A DNA stretch of 64,000 nucleotides from an uncultured Amylibacter sp. (GCA_905181935.1 CAJIZV010000003.1:136001-200000), one strand, 5' to 3'; positions 47,104 through 57,022 are shown, counted from the first letter of the stretch. Numbers and translations: made by a program. Notes: generated by a model not told the origin, from the sequence alone.

Positions 47104-47708
47104 GTGTTTTAGGTGTGATACTCGCTGGCGGTTTATCTACGCGAATGCGTGGAAAAAATAAATCGTTAATGCCCTTGGCGAGCCTTCCATTGATAGAACA
47201 CGCATTAAATCGCTTAATTGGTCAGGTTGATCGAATAATTATAAATACTAACGGTAATCATTCCGACTTTGATCGTTTTGGACTACCAATTGTATCAGAC
47301 AGTATAGATGGGTTTCTAGGCCCTTTGTCTGGCATATTAGCTGGCATGGATTATGCCGCTGAGTGCGGCTATTCTCATTTATTAACAGTTGCTGCAGATA
47401 CGCCATTTTTTCCAGATGACTTGTGTCAGAGGCTTTTAATTGATTGTTATGAAATTAATATTGCAAAAACTGAATCTTTGGTGGATCAACATAACCTACA
47501 CCCCACGTTTGGTTTGTGGGATGTTGGGTTACGTGAGAGTTTGAGGGCTGCCTTGATGAGTGATATGCGTAAGGTAATGGCCTTTGTAAAGAAGCATGAA
47601 TGGCGAAGCATAACTTGGATCAAAAAAGATTATGATCCATTTTTTAATGTGAATACGCCGGAAGATATGGAAAATGCAAAAATAATTTTTACAGGTATTA
47701 AAAAATGA
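47100..47708 (+). CDS. mobA: Molybdenum cofactor guanylyltransferase
   Basis: The 202-residue protein has the nucleotidyltransferase motif VILAGGLSTRMRGKNKSLMPL at the start, GPLSGILAGMDYA, and TVAADTPFFPDDL. It attaches GMP to molybdopterin to make the MGD form used by bacterial oxidoreductases such as formate dehydrogenase. ATGA overlaps link it to fdhD and mobB. Confidence 0.95.
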   Translation: MSVLGVILAGGLSTRMRGKNKSLMPLASLPLIEHALNRLIGQVDRIIINTNGNHSDFDRFGLPIVSDSIDGFLGPLSGILAGMDYAAECGYSHLLTVAADTPFFPDDLCQRLLIDCYEINIAKTESLVDQHNLHPTFGLWDVGLRESLRAALMSDMRKVMAFVKKHEWRSITWIKKDYDPFFNVNTPEDMENAKIIFTGIKK

Positions 47709-48202
47709 AGATCTTTGGCATTGTTGGGTGGAAAAATTCAGGTAAAACTGGGCTTATGGAGCGGTTAGTTTCTGATATGACAGCTCGGGGTTTAAAAGTT
47801 TCGACTATAAAGCATGCACATCACTCATTCGATGTTGATCATGTGGGTCGTGATAGTTACCGCCACCGCTTTGCGGGTGCTTCGGAAGTGATGCTTGCAT
47901 CAAATAAGCGCTGGGCATTAATGCATGAGTTGCGAAGTGAATTAGAGCCTACTTTCAATGAATTATTGGCAAAAATGTTACCGGTAGACCTCATCTTAGT
48001 TGAGGGATTTAAAAAAGAAACGCATGCAAAACTTGAATGCTATCGTGAGGAAGTATGTGATCCTTTACTTATAAATTCTGATGATACTATCTGTGTGTTA
48101 GCATCAGATATTCAAATTCAAGATATTAATGTTCCAGTATTTGATTTAAACGATACACTGTCTATATCGGATTTTATTTTAAAGCACCAAGGTTTATTAT
48201 GA
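47705..48202 (+). CDS. mobB: Molybdopterin-guanine dinucleotide biosynthesis protein B
   Basis: The 165-residue P-loop protein starts MKIFGIVGWKNSGKTGLMERLV and has STIKHAHHSFDVDHVGRDSYRHR and VDLILVEGFKKETHAKLECYR. It is a GTP-binding partner of MobA. It overlaps mobA and moeA by 4 nt each. Confidence 0.95.
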   Translation: MKIFGIVGWKNSGKTGLMERLVSDMTARGLKVSTIKHAHHSFDVDHVGRDSYRHRFAGASEVMLASNKRWALMHELRSELEPTFNELLAKMLPVDLILVEGFKKETHAKLECYREEVCDPLLINSDDTICVLASDIQIQDINVPVFDLNDTLSISDFILKHQGLL

Positions 48203-49452
48203 CTAAAGCGCCTCCTTTGCGTGATGATTGTTTTGTTATGCCGCGTGGTGTTGTTTGGACGCCAGTCGATGAAGCATTAAATCGATTACGAATGAGTTTA
48301 GAATCTGTTTTAGCGGTATCAGAGGTATCCGTTACTAATGCTTTTGGTCGAATTCTAGCTCATGATGTTAGAGCAATAGTAAATCATCCTCCCTTTATGA
48401 ATTCTGCAGTTGATGGATATGGATTCGCATTGGATACCCTCCCAAAAGGTGATGAATTGACATTACCGTTGTTAGACGGGCGATCTGCTGCAGGTCAGCC
48501 ATATAATGGAAAAGTTCCAGCTGGCTATGCTATTCGCATATTAACGGGTGCCGCTGTGCCTCTTGGTGTTGATACAATAATTTTGGAGGAGGATGTAAAT
48601 GATACTAAAACTCACATCCATTTTCATAGTGGTTTAAAGCAAAATGCCAACACTCGTCCAATTGGCGAAGATATTTTATCAGGTTCAATTATTTTGCACA
48701 AAGGGCGAAAGTTACGGCCAGCTGATTTGGGTGTTTTGGCATCAGGTGGAATTGGTAGAGTAAAGGTTTATAAAAAATTAAGGGTTGCAGTCTTAACAAC
48801 CGGTGATGAATTAGTAGAAGTAGGGAGTATTGCCCAGAATTCGCAAATTGTAGATGCTAACAGGCCAATGTTATTAGCACAAATAAAAAAGTGGGGCTAT
48901 GTTCCTATTGATTTAGGAATTGTTGTTGATAATACAATTTTGATTGAAGAAGCACTAAACCACGCTGCAAAATCTGCAGACATCATTTTAACAACTGGTG
49001 GTGTATCTGCAGGTGACGAAGATCATATTTCTAAATTATTAATGCAAAAAGCTGACTTACAGACTTGGCGTATAGCTTTAAAACCTGGGCGCCCTTTGGC
49101 TCTTGCCTTTTGGGATAATGTACCTGTTTTAGGGCTACCAGGAAATCCTGTTGCAGCAATGGTCTGTACTCATGTATTTGCCTACCCAGCCTGTAGTTTT
49201 CTATCTGGACAAGGATGGTTAGAGCCATTTAGTGTTAGGGTGGTGGCTGCATTTTCGAAAAATAAAAAAATTGGCCGCCAAGAATATTTACGAGCACGTT
49301 TAAACACTGACGGACATGCTGAGGTCTTCAAATCTGAAGGTTCGGGGCGTATTTCTGGCTTATCATGGTCAGATGGTCTAGTTGTTTTGAGCCATGATGC
49401 ACAAAAAGTTAATCAGGGAGATATAGTGAAATATATACCGTTTGATATTTAA
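48199..49452 (+). CDS. moeA: Molybdopterin molybdenumtransferase MoeA
   Basis: The 417-residue protein has FMNSAVDGYGFAL, GYAIRILTGAAVPLGVDTII, VAVLTTGDELVEVG, and the active-site loop TTGGVSAGDEDHI, followed by LKPGRPLALAFWDNVPVLGLPGNPVAA. MoeA inserts molybdate into adenylylated molybdopterin. It is the last gene of the operon. Confidence 0.96.
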   Translation: MTKAPPLRDDCFVMPRGVVWTPVDEALNRLRMSLESVLAVSEVSVTNAFGRILAHDVRAIVNHPPFMNSAVDGYGFALDTLPKGDELTLPLLDGRSAAGQPYNGKVPAGYAIRILTGAAVPLGVDTIILEEDVNDTKTHIHFHSGLKQNANTRPIGEDILSGSIILHKGRKLRPADLGVLASGGIGRVKVYKKLRVAVLTTGDELVEVGSIAQNSQIVDANRPMLLAQIKKWGYVPIDLGIVVDNTILIEEALNHAAKSADIILTTGGVSAGDEDHISKLLMQKADLQTWRIALKPGRPLALAFWDNVPVLGLPGNPVAAMVCTHVFAYPACSFLSGQGWLEPFSVRVVAAFSKNKKIGRQEYLRARLNTDGHAEVFKSEGSGRISGLSWSDGLVVLSHDAQKVNQGDIVKYIPFDI

Positions 49453-49580
49453 AAATTCAATTGATCTAAAATTTCATTGAAATTTTAGTGAGGTATTGAT
49501 TAGAAATTAAATAAGCATGCAACCTGATCAAATCTTATTTTTAAATCACACTAAATTTACTTTTAAATATTTAAAAGATG

Positions 49581-49625
49581 CTTCTGGTCTAAATTATTGA
49601 AGTTACCTTAATAAGTGACCAGAAG
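49581..49625. terminator. Hairpin between moeA and greA
   Basis: CTTCTGGTC (49581-49589) pairs exactly with GACCAGAAG (49617-49625) across 27 nt. On the minus strand it is followed by CATCTTTTAAA, so it can end the greA transcript. The loop is long for an intrinsic terminator. Confidence 0.45.
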
Positions 49626-49648
49626 TCTTTAGTAATGAAATTTGGCGT

Positions 49649-50119
49649 TTAGATGAAGCTAATAGAAATGATTTCATAACTTTTCACACCACCAGGCGTA
49701 CGTACTTCTACACTATCGCCTTTTTCTTTGCCAATTAATGCTCGGGCGATAGGTGAATTCATATTTATCTGGTTTTTTTCAACGTTAGCCTCGTGTTCTC
49801 CAACAATCTGTAGTGTTCGCTCTGCTTCTGTATCTTCATCTATCATATGAACTGTTGCACCAAACTTAACACTCCCTGATAGTTTAGTTACATCAATAAC
49901 TTGTGCCAAACTAATAATGGCACCTAATTCTTTAATACGCCCTTCAATGTGGGATTGTAGTTCTCGCGCTGAATGGTACTCAGCGTTTTCTGATAAGTCA
50001 CCATGTTCGCGCGCTTCTGCGATTGCACGTATAACAGAGGGGCGATCCACCGATTTAAGCTGTTTTAATTCCTTATCAGCTGACTTGAAGCCTTCAGGTG
50101 TCATTGGTATTTTGTCCAT
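49649..50119 (-). CDS. greA: Transcription elongation factor GreA
   Basis: The 156-residue protein has the N-terminal coiled coil ([17 protein letters not shown]) with the acidic tip [17 protein letters not shown]. The globular C domain has [38 protein letters not shown] and VRTPGG. GreA stimulates cleavage of backtracked RNA in RNA polymerase. Length is normal. Confidence 0.97.
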   Translation of the reverse strand: MDKIPMTPEGFKSADKELKQLKSVDRPSVIRAIAEAREHGDLSENAEYHSARELQSHIEGRIKELGAIISLAQVIDVTKLSGSVKFGATVHMIDEDTEAERTLQIVGEHEANVEKNQINMNSPIARALIGKEKGDSVEVRTPGGVKSYEIISISFI

Positions 50120-50274
50120 TTTAGAACTCTTTATTTAATTATAAGATTTGATCATAAATTTATGTTAGCAAACACGCAAGATGTGATTGTTACGTCGTGT
50201 TGTTATTGTAGTAGACCGGCTTTTCTGATTAAAATCATCTTAAAATAGTAGATTATCACCTAGCGGAGAAAAAG

Positions 50275-51927
50275 ATGAGCTTTATTGAGCGCGAAAGCAT
50301 GCCGTACGATGTAGTTATAGTGGGAGCAGGGCCGGCTGGGTTGTCTGCGGCTATTAGAATCAAACAACTTGAGCCAGATTTTGACGTAGTTGTATTGGAA
50401 AAAGGCTCTGAAGTTGGTGCGCATATTTTATCTGGTGCTGTACTTGATCCTAGTGGCTTAACATCGCTAATCCCTGATTGGAAAAAAAGGGGTGCTCCAA
50501 TTACAGTTGCTGTTAAAGAAGATCATTTTTTAAATTTGACTGAAACAGGTAGTCAAAAGATACCAAACTATTTGATGCCACCACTTATGAATAATCACGG
50601 GAATTATATTGTTTCTATGGGAAATGTATGTCGCTGGATGGCTGAACAAGCAGAAGGAATGGGGGTTGAAATTTTCCCAGGAATGGCCTGTTCAGAATTG
50701 GTTTATGGTGAAAATGGAGAAGTAAAAGGGGTTGTTGCCGGAGAGTTTGGTAAAAACTCTGATGGTACCAATGGGGCAAATTATGAGCCAGGCATGGAAC
50801 TTCATGGAAAGTACATATTTTTATCTGAAGGTGTACGTGGAAGTTTATCTAAAGAAGTAATAGGCAAATACAGACTTGATGCAAATAGTGATGTACCTAA
50901 ATTTGGCCTCGGCATGAAGGAGATTTGGGAAGTTAAACCTGAAAACCATAACGAAGGTGAAGTGTTACACACGATGGGATGGCCCATGACTGAAGATAGT
51001 GGTGGCTCTTTTATGTACCATTTGGATAATAATCAAGTTTATGTAGGGTTTATCGTAGATTTGAACTATAAGAATCCTCATCTTTTTCCATATATGGAGT
51101 TCCAGCGCTGGAAGCATCATCCCAAAATTGCTAAAGTCCTACAGGGCGGTAAAAGAGTTTCCTATGGCGCACGTGCAGTTACTAAAGGTGGGTTCCAATC
51201 TATTCCTAAGGTGGTTTTCCCAGGTGGTGCGATATTGGGTTGTTCTGCAGGATTGGTAAATTTACCTCGAATTAAAGGTAATCACAATGCTATGCATTCA
51301 GGTCGTCAGGCAGCTGAAGCAGCTGTGGCAGCAATTAAACTAGGTCGTTCTGGTGATGAGTTAATAGAATATAACCAAGACTTAAAAGTGGGACCTATTG
51401 GTCAGGATTTGAAAAAGGTTCGTAATGTTGCACCTCTTCGTGCAAAGTATGGACCAATCTTAGGAGTTGCACTTGGGGGGTTTGATATGTGGTGTCAAAC
51501 TCTATTGAAGTTTAGTGTTTTTGGTACGGTTAAACATGGCAAAACAGATGCAGAAAGCACTGGTAAAGCTACCGACTATGCATTGATTGAGTATCCTAAG
51601 CCCGATGGTAAGCTTAGCTTTGATCGCTTAACGAATGTTAGCTTTTCAGGAACTAATCATGCTGAAGATCAACCTAGTCATTTGTGTTTAACTGATCCAA
51701 CAATTCCAATTAGGGTGAATTTGTCTGATTATGCTGAACCTGCACAACGGTACTGTCCTGCTGGGGTTTATGAAATTATACGTAATGATGATGGATCTAA
51801 TCCAAAATTTCACGTGAATTCGCAAAATTGTGTTCACTGTAAAACTTGCGATATTAAAGATCCAAGCCAAAATATTACTTGGGTTACACCTCAGGGGGGG
51901 GATGGGCCTAATTACCCCAACATGTGA
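50275..51927 (+). CDS. Electron transfer flavoprotein-ubiquinone oxidoreductase
   Basis: The 550-residue membrane-associated enzyme has a FAD Rossmann motif at the start (DVVIVGAGPAGLSAAIRIKQ). Then come LEKGSEVGAHILSGAVLDP and GCSAGLVNLPRIKGNHNAMHSG. The C-terminal cysteine set, CPAGVYEI with CVHCKTCDIKDP, binds one [4Fe-4S] cluster. It moves electrons from ETF to ubiquinone during fatty-acid and amino-acid oxidation. ETF subunits are not in the window. RBS AGCGGAG lies before the ATG. Confidence 0.96.
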   Translation: MSFIERESMPYDVVIVGAGPAGLSAAIRIKQLEPDFDVVVLEKGSEVGAHILSGAVLDPSGLTSLIPDWKKRGAPITVAVKEDHFLNLTETGSQKIPNYLMPPLMNNHGNYIVSMGNVCRWMAEQAEGMGVEIFPGMACSELVYGENGEVKGVVAGEFGKNSDGTNGANYEPGMELHGKYIFLSEGVRGSLSKEVIGKYRLDANSDVPKFGLGMKEIWEVKPENHNEGEVLHTMGWPMTEDSGGSFMYHLDNNQVYVGFIVDLNYKNPHLFPYMEFQRWKHHPKIAKVLQGGKRVSYGARAVTKGGFQSIPKVVFPGGAILGCSAGLVNLPRIKGNHNAMHSGRQAAEAAVAAIKLGRSGDELIEYNQDLKVGPIGQDLKKVRNVAPLRAKYGPILGVALGGFDMWCQTLLKFSVFGTVKHGKTDAESTGKATDYALIEYPKPDGKLSFDRLTNVSFSGTNHAEDQPSHLCLTDPTIPIRVNLSDYAEPAQRYCPAGVYEIIRNDDGSNPKFHVNSQNCVHCKTCDIKDPSQNITWVTPQGGDGPNYPNM

Positions 51928-52063
51928 TACTTAGAGCTTACTGAAGGTTTAGTGGTAATGCTAAACAATATCCTTAAACTTTTTTATATGAATTATTGAT
52001 GATGGCGTATTGCGATAGGACTTGTCATTAGTTAGCATTAGTAGATGTTATTTTGGATTAAAA

Positions 52064-53764
52064 ATGGGCATACAATTAAAAAATGTTATATACGCAACAA
52101 CTTTTGCCATTGGCCTTTGGGGGTCTTTAGCGCAATCGGATAGTCTGGCGGGCTCTTACCTTGCAGGGTCAAATGCTGCGATGCGTGGAGATTATAAGGC
52201 AGCTTCCGAGTATTTTGCGGATGCTTTATTACGCGACCCGTCCAATGGGTTTATAAAGCATAATGCAATGCTATCTTCTTTATCAATGGGAGACGTAGCT
52301 ACAGCAATCAGTTACGCTAAAAACATTACATTAGAATCTCAAGCTGACAGCCATCTAGCAGATTTATTAATTTTTATTGATCACATTGAATTAGGTAATT
52401 TTGATGCTGCTTTAAATATCTTAAATGATAACCAAAGCAATTATACAGAATTATTTTTCGGGCTATTGACTGGGTGGACTGAGCTGGGTCGTGGAAAAAT
52501 GAGTGTTGTGATTAAAACTTTTGATGAGATGAAAACAACTCCAACTCTAAAACTATTCGGCCAATATCATAAAGCTTTAGCATTAGCTACTGTAGGAGAT
52601 TTTGAAGCTGCAGACAAAATTCTTATAGGGGATGAAAGTGGTACTTTGCGTCTTACGCGTGGTAGCTTAGTAGCTCATGCTCAAATAATGGCTGAATTAG
52701 GTAGGAAAGATGATGCACTAAAACTAATAAACCGTACCATTCTAAATGGTAGAGACCCAGAGTTAGAACAGCTACGTAAAAATATTATTAATGAAACCTC
52801 GAATTATGATTACATCACTAATGCACAGCAAGGCATTGCTGAAGTTTTATTTACACTTGCATTTGCATTAAACGGGCCAGAAAATGAACAAACAAGTTTA
52901 CTCTATGGGCGCTTATCTCAAGAATTGCGCCCAGATAATGTAGAAACTATTTTGTTAACATCTGAATTATTGCGTGATCAAAAACAATATGATTTGGCAA
53001 TTAAAAATTACACTAAAATACCTCAAAGTCATGGCTTATTTCTAAATGCAGCACTTGGGCGGGCTGATACTTTGGTTGAGGCTGGAAGGCCAGATGCTGC
53101 TGTCGAATTGCTGCGAGACCTCATACGCAGCCATGTTGATAATCCACGTATATATATGTCGTTAGGTGATGTTTTTAGGGGGAAAAAAAAATATTCAGCA
53201 GCGCGAAATGCTTACGATAAAGCACTAACTTTAATAGATGAACCAGATTTAAGCCATTGGTTTTTATTTTATGTGATCGGCATCTGTAATGAACGATTGG
53301 ATAATTGGCCGCGCGCAGAAATGAACTTTCGCATAGCCTTGAAATTAGCGCCAGATCAACCATTAATTCTAAATTATTTGGGGTATACTATGGTGGAAAA
53401 AAATCAAAACCTGGAAGAAGCTCAAATGATGATTGAGAAAGCTGTAGCAGCGCGTCCAGATAGTGGTTTCATCATTGACAGCTTAGGGTGGAGTTTGTTT
53501 ACTTTGGGTAAATTTGAAGGTGCTGTTGGACCAATGGAGCGCGCTGTAAAGCTACTTCCTGATGATAGTATAGTTAATGACCATTTGGGAGACGTATATT
53601 GGAAAGTAGGACGTAAACGAGAAGCTAACTTTCAATGGCGACGTGCTATCTCTTTTGGCCCTGCTGATAAAGAATTAATACGCATTCGCCGTAAATTAGA
53701 AATTGGGCTCGATGCTGTCCAGGCTGAAGAAGCTATTGTTGATGTGCAGCCTGGTGTCCAGTAA
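52064..53764 (+). CDS. TPR-repeat periplasmic protein
   Basis: I start at ATG 52064 (MGIQLKNVIYATTFAIGLWG), which opens a signal peptide. The 566-residue protein is built of tetratricopeptide repeats. The clearest are near 100-170, 320-410 and 440-540 (for example LNYLGYTMVEKNQNLEEAQ and SLGWSLFTLGKFEGAVGPMERA). It resembles alphaproteobacterial TPR proteins linked to cell-envelope assembly, but a specific role cannot be given. Its end overlaps the start of ispE. Confidence 0.85.
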   Translation: MGIQLKNVIYATTFAIGLWGSLAQSDSLAGSYLAGSNAAMRGDYKAASEYFADALLRDPSNGFIKHNAMLSSLSMGDVATAISYAKNITLESQADSHLADLLIFIDHIELGNFDAALNILNDNQSNYTELFFGLLTGWTELGRGKMSVVIKTFDEMKTTPTLKLFGQYHKALALATVGDFEAADKILIGDESGTLRLTRGSLVAHAQIMAELGRKDDALKLINRTILNGRDPELEQLRKNIINETSNYDYITNAQQGIAEVLFTLAFALNGPENEQTSLLYGRLSQELRPDNVETILLTSELLRDQKQYDLAIKNYTKIPQSHGLFLNAALGRADTLVEAGRPDAAVELLRDLIRSHVDNPRIYMSLGDVFRGKKKYSAARNAYDKALTLIDEPDLSHWFLFYVIGICNERLDNWPRAEMNFRIALKLAPDQPLILNYLGYTMVEKNQNLEEAQMMIEKAVAARPDSGFIIDSLGWSLFTLGKFEGAVGPMERAVKLLPDDSIVNDHLGDVYWKVGRKREANFQWRRAISFGPADKELIRIRRKLEIGLDAVQAEEAIVDVQPGVQ

Positions 53765-54584
53765 TGAAATAGCGAAAGCTAAAGTTAATCTTTGCCTTCA
53801 TGTAACTGGTCAGCGTGAAGATGGATATCACCTATTAGACAGCTTGGTCGTATTTGCGGATTATGGCGACGAGCTAAGTTTTGTTGAGAATGATAATCTA
53901 CGACTTACAATAGAAGGGCCTTTTGGCAATGAATTAAATAATGGTAAAAATAATTTAATTTATAAAGCAGCTCAGATGCTGGATTTAGAGCTTGGTGTTG
54001 ATATAAATTTGATAAAAAATTTGCCTATTTCGTCTGGTATTGGTGGTGGATCTGCTGATGCTGCTGCGGCGCTCCGAGGGCTCGTAAACCATTGGAATTT
54101 AGCTTTGCCATCAGATAAAGGTTTAGCTTTGGGCGCTGATGTCCCAGTTTGCTTGAGTTCAAATAGTCAGAGAATGCAGGGAATTGGTGATATCTTGACG
54201 CCTATAGAGTTTTTACCAAAACTGGCTGCTATACTAATAAATACAGGAGATGGGGTATCTACCCAAGATATTTTTCATTTGTTAAAAAATAAGAATAATA
54301 AAAGTATTGGTAAGTTGCCATTAAATAAAATGGATTTTATGGGTTCTATACAATATTTGCGATGGTTGCGAAATGATCTTCAGGAGCCAGTAAATAAACT
54401 ACTACCTTCTGTTCAGATTGTGATCAATTCTTTGGATGGTTATGGGTCAAGCCTATCAAGAATGTCAGGTTCAGGTGGAACATGTTTTGGTTTATTTAAA
54501 GATTTTTCGGAGGCATGCAAGGTTGTAAAGAAATTACAAGAAAAAAATCCAAGTTGGTGGATTAAGCCTGTAATGTTGGGTTAA
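53742..54584 (+). CDS. ispE: 4-diphosphocytidyl-2-C-methyl-D-erythritol kinase
   Basis: I start at ATG 53742 (MCSLVSSNEIAKAKVNLC), inside the end of the TPR gene; a GTG at 53754 is possible. The 280-residue GHMP kinase has AKAKVNLCLHVTGQREDGYH and the ATP loop LPISSGIGGGSADAAAAL, then GADVPVCL and a late SGSGGTCFGLF. It phosphorylates CDP-ME in the MEP isoprenoid pathway, feeding the polyprenyl synthase encoded convergently next to it. Confidence 0.94.
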   Translation: MCSLVSSNEIAKAKVNLCLHVTGQREDGYHLLDSLVVFADYGDELSFVENDNLRLTIEGPFGNELNNGKNNLIYKAAQMLDLELGVDINLIKNLPISSGIGGGSADAAAALRGLVNHWNLALPSDKGLALGADVPVCLSSNSQRMQGIGDILTPIEFLPKLAAILINTGDGVSTQDIFHLLKNKNNKSIGKLPLNKMDFMGSIQYLRWLRNDLQEPVNKLLPSVQIVINSLDGYGSSLSRMSGSGGTCFGLFKDFSEACKVVKKLQEKNPSWWIKPVMLG

Positions 54585-55570
54585 GTTATTCTACGTACTA
54601 CATAATCTGGTAAGTCCATTAAGGTATTTCGAATTTCACTTTCAGGCAAGGTATTCATTGCTTGCTTAGCTTTATTAGCCCAGTAAAGTGCATCTCTGCG
54701 TGTTGCTTCCAATGCATCATGCTTTATCATTAACTCTAGGGCATAATCCAAATCACCGTCTTGCTGTTCGCCTTTTTCAATAGTACGAATCCAAAAATCT
54801 TTCTCTTTCTGATCAGCTTGTGTTAAAACTTTAATTAATGGCAAACTCATTTTGCGTTCTCTGAAATCGTCTCCAACACTCTTGCCCAAATCGGAACTTT
54901 CCCCAGCATAATCCAGTAGGTCATCGGTTATTTGAAAACTTATACCTAATGCATCTCCATAAGCGGCTAAGGCATCTATAATTTTTTCATCAGCCGATGA
55001 AATTACTCCACCAACTTTACAGGCGGCTCCAAATAACGCAGCAGTTTTACCACGAACTACTTTAAGATACGTATCTTCTGAGGTGTTCAAATTTTGTGCC
55101 ACGGTAAGTTGCAAGACCTCACCCTCTGCAATCGTTGCAGAGGCATTGGCAAGAATATCTAAGACACGTAAATTACCAGTTTCTACCATCAATTGAAAAG
55201 AGCGCGAAAATAAATAGTCTCCAACTAAAACAGAAGATTGATTATCCCATAATAAGTTAGCTGTTGGACGCCCACGGCGATGTTGGCTTTCGTCTACAAC
55301 ATCGTCATGCAATAAAGTTGCTGTGTGGATAAATTCTACAGTTGCGGCTAGGTGAATATGATATGGGGTCTTATTACCACACATTTTTGCAGCTGCTAAA
55401 GTTAACATCGGGCGCAAACGTTTGCCGCCAGCATCAATTAAATGCGCAGTAACTTCAGGTATACGTGGTGCCGCTTTTGACGCCATGCGTTGTTTTATTA
55501 ATTTATTAACTGCTTCCATATCATCGATAAATATGTTCGCAAGCTGATCATGGGGCTTATTTAAAGGCAA
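54581..55570 (-). CDS. Polyprenyl diphosphate synthase (octaprenyl/decaprenyl)
   Basis: The 329-residue E-type prenyltransferase has the first aspartate-rich motif LLHDDVVDESQHRRGRPT and the second, QITDDLLDYAGE, plus GDYLFSRSFQLM and GKTAALF. It builds the long ubiquinone side chain used by UbiA (11664). Chain length cannot be read safely; decaprenyl is usual in alphaproteobacteria. It shares a TTAA with the ispE end. Confidence 0.94.
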   Translation of the reverse strand: MPLNKPHDQLANIFIDDMEAVNKLIKQRMASKAAPRIPEVTAHLIDAGGKRLRPMLTLAAAKMCGNKTPYHIHLAATVEFIHTATLLHDDVVDESQHRRGRPTANLLWDNQSSVLVGDYLFSRSFQLMVETGNLRVLDILANASATIAEGEVLQLTVAQNLNTSEDTYLKVVRGKTAALFGAACKVGGVISSADEKIIDALAAYGDALGISFQITDDLLDYAGESSDLGKSVGDDFRERKMSLPLIKVLTQADQKEKDFWIRTIEKGEQQDGDLDYALELMIKHDALEATRRDALYWANKAKQAMNTLPESEIRNTLMDLPDYVVRRIT

Positions 55571-55634
55571 TTTATCCTCTTAAACTTTTTGACGTCCCTG
55601 TACATATAGCTGAAGTATAGGTTAACTCAACAAT

Positions 55635-55856
55635 ATGAAAGAATTATTCAAGACAAATGACCCAACACTTATAAGTTTTGCTTCAGCACTCCTCAAAGCT
55701 GAAGAAATCATATGTTTCTCTCTAGACACACATATGAGCGTGCTTGAGGGTAGCATAGGTATAATGCCGTGCCGGGTCATGGTAAGCAATGATGACTATT
55801 TTTTAGCATGTATAATTTTGCGAGATAATGATTTTGAGCTATCGGAAAATAGATAA
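55635..55856 (+). CDS. DUF2007 domain protein
   Basis: The 73-residue protein has MKELFKTNDPTLISFASALL and a late RVMVSNDDYFLACIILRD, matching the DUF2007 (putative signal-transducing) family. Its function is unknown. It is coupled to the methyltransferase gene, whose ATG starts at the last base of its stop (TAATG). Confidence 0.85.
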   Translation: MKELFKTNDPTLISFASALLKAEEIICFSLDTHMSVLEGSIGIMPCRVMVSNDDYFLACIILRDNDFELSENR

Positions 55857-56596
55857 TGGAAACACAAGACACATTTTTAAATCAGCGGTTAATTATCAGA
55901 CAACCAAGAAATGGATACCGCGCCGCAACTGATCCAGTATTTATGGCAGCAAGTGTACCCGCTCGAGCTGGACAATCAATTTTAGATATTGGCTGTGGTG
56001 TTGGTGTAGCTTCATTGTGTTTGGGCGCTCGTATTTCTGGGCTCTCTTTAACAGGGATTGAGTTACAGATGGAGTACACTAAGTTGGCTAAGGTTAATGC
56101 GGCAAACAATAATTTATATTTTGAAGTAATAAATTCAGACCTAGCAAACCTTCCAGATGCTTTGAAGCAAAAAAGTTTTGATCATATAATGACAAACCCT
56201 CCTTTTTTTATTCCTGAAACTTTATCTAAGCCATTAGATTCGGGGAAACTATTAGCAAATGTTGAAACCATGAAATTAGGAGAATGGATTACTTTAAGTC
56301 TAAAGCGCTTAAAGTCGCATGGGAGTTTTACTATTATACATTTGGCTGAACGCTTACCTGAAATTTTGACTCACATGGGTCAAAGTTGTGGAAATATTCG
56401 AATTCTACCAATATCATCGCGAAAGGAGCACCCTGCCAAACGCATAATTATTCAAGCAATTAAAGGATCTAAGAGCCCAATGAAGTTGTTGCCACCATTT
56501 ATAGTTCATGATGGTGACCAGCATAATAAAGATGGCAATGATTATTCATTATTTGCTGAAAAAATTTTGCGCCATGGAGCTGAGCTTGACCTATAA
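55856..56596 (+). CDS. TrmN6-like (tRNA1-Val adenine37-N6) methyltransferase
   Basis: The 246-residue protein has the SAM-binding motif ILDIGCGVGVASLCLGAR, the acidic TGIELQME strand, and the N6-adenine signature IMTNPPFF. These match the TrmN6/YfiC family. It could also act on other N6-adenine or glutamine sites, but the order and length favour TrmN6. It overlaps DUF2007 by one base. Confidence 0.88.
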   Translation: METQDTFLNQRLIIRQPRNGYRAATDPVFMAASVPARAGQSILDIGCGVGVASLCLGARISGLSLTGIELQMEYTKLAKVNAANNNLYFEVINSDLANLPDALKQKSFDHIMTNPPFFIPETLSKPLDSGKLLANVETMKLGEWITLSLKRLKSHGSFTIIHLAERLPEILTHMGQSCGNIRILPISSRKEHPAKRIIIQAIKGSKSPMKLLPPFIVHDGDQHNKDGNDYSLFAEKILRHGAELDL

Positions 56597-56750
56597 ATGG
56601 GTTTGTAAATGCGTATGGTTTATTATTAATAGGCGGAACTTTACTATAAGGGTCAGCTGAAAGAAATTTTGATGACACAGAAGGTATTTTATGGTGAATT
56701 CTTTTTAGGCCTATCCGTTTGGGGGTCATCATAAGATAAAGGAGATTAGT

Positions 56751-56915
56751 ATGGCAGTGAGTTCTCATGTAATCGAGCTCAAAAAGAAACACTCCAACCT
56801 TTCTGAGCAGCTGGAGCGTTCGCAAAGAAGTCCCTCTATAGATTCATTAGACCTGAAGAGCTTAAAGCAAAAAAAGCTAAGGTTAAAAGAAGAAATTAAC
56901 CGATTATCAAACTAA
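56751..56915 (+). CDS. YdcH/DUF465 family small protein
   Basis: This 54-residue gene starts MAVSSHVIELKKKHSNLSEQ and ends KKLRLKEEINRLSN. It is a short helical hairpin matching the DUF465 (YdcH) family, common and often duplicated in alphaproteobacteria. AAAGGAG lies 6 nt before the ATG, and a strong terminator follows. The 154 nt before it hold no other gene. Function unknown. Confidence 0.88.
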   Translation: MAVSSHVIELKKKHSNLSEQLERSQRSPSIDSLDLKSLKQKKLRLKEEINRLSN

Positions 56916-56918
56916 TAT

Positions 56919-56940
56919 AAGGCACCTCTGGTGCCTTTTT
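56919..56940 (+). terminator. Rho-independent terminator after the DUF465 gene
   Basis: GGCACC (56921-56926) pairs with GGTGCC (56930-56935) around TCT, with flanking AA/TT, and a T5 run follows. Confidence 0.92.
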
Positions 56941-57022
56941 GCTTTTTTATATATTTTGTCACCTATCATATGCTCGAGATATCCTTAATCTTAATTGTGT
57001 AAATACTAAAGGTCAGGACATA

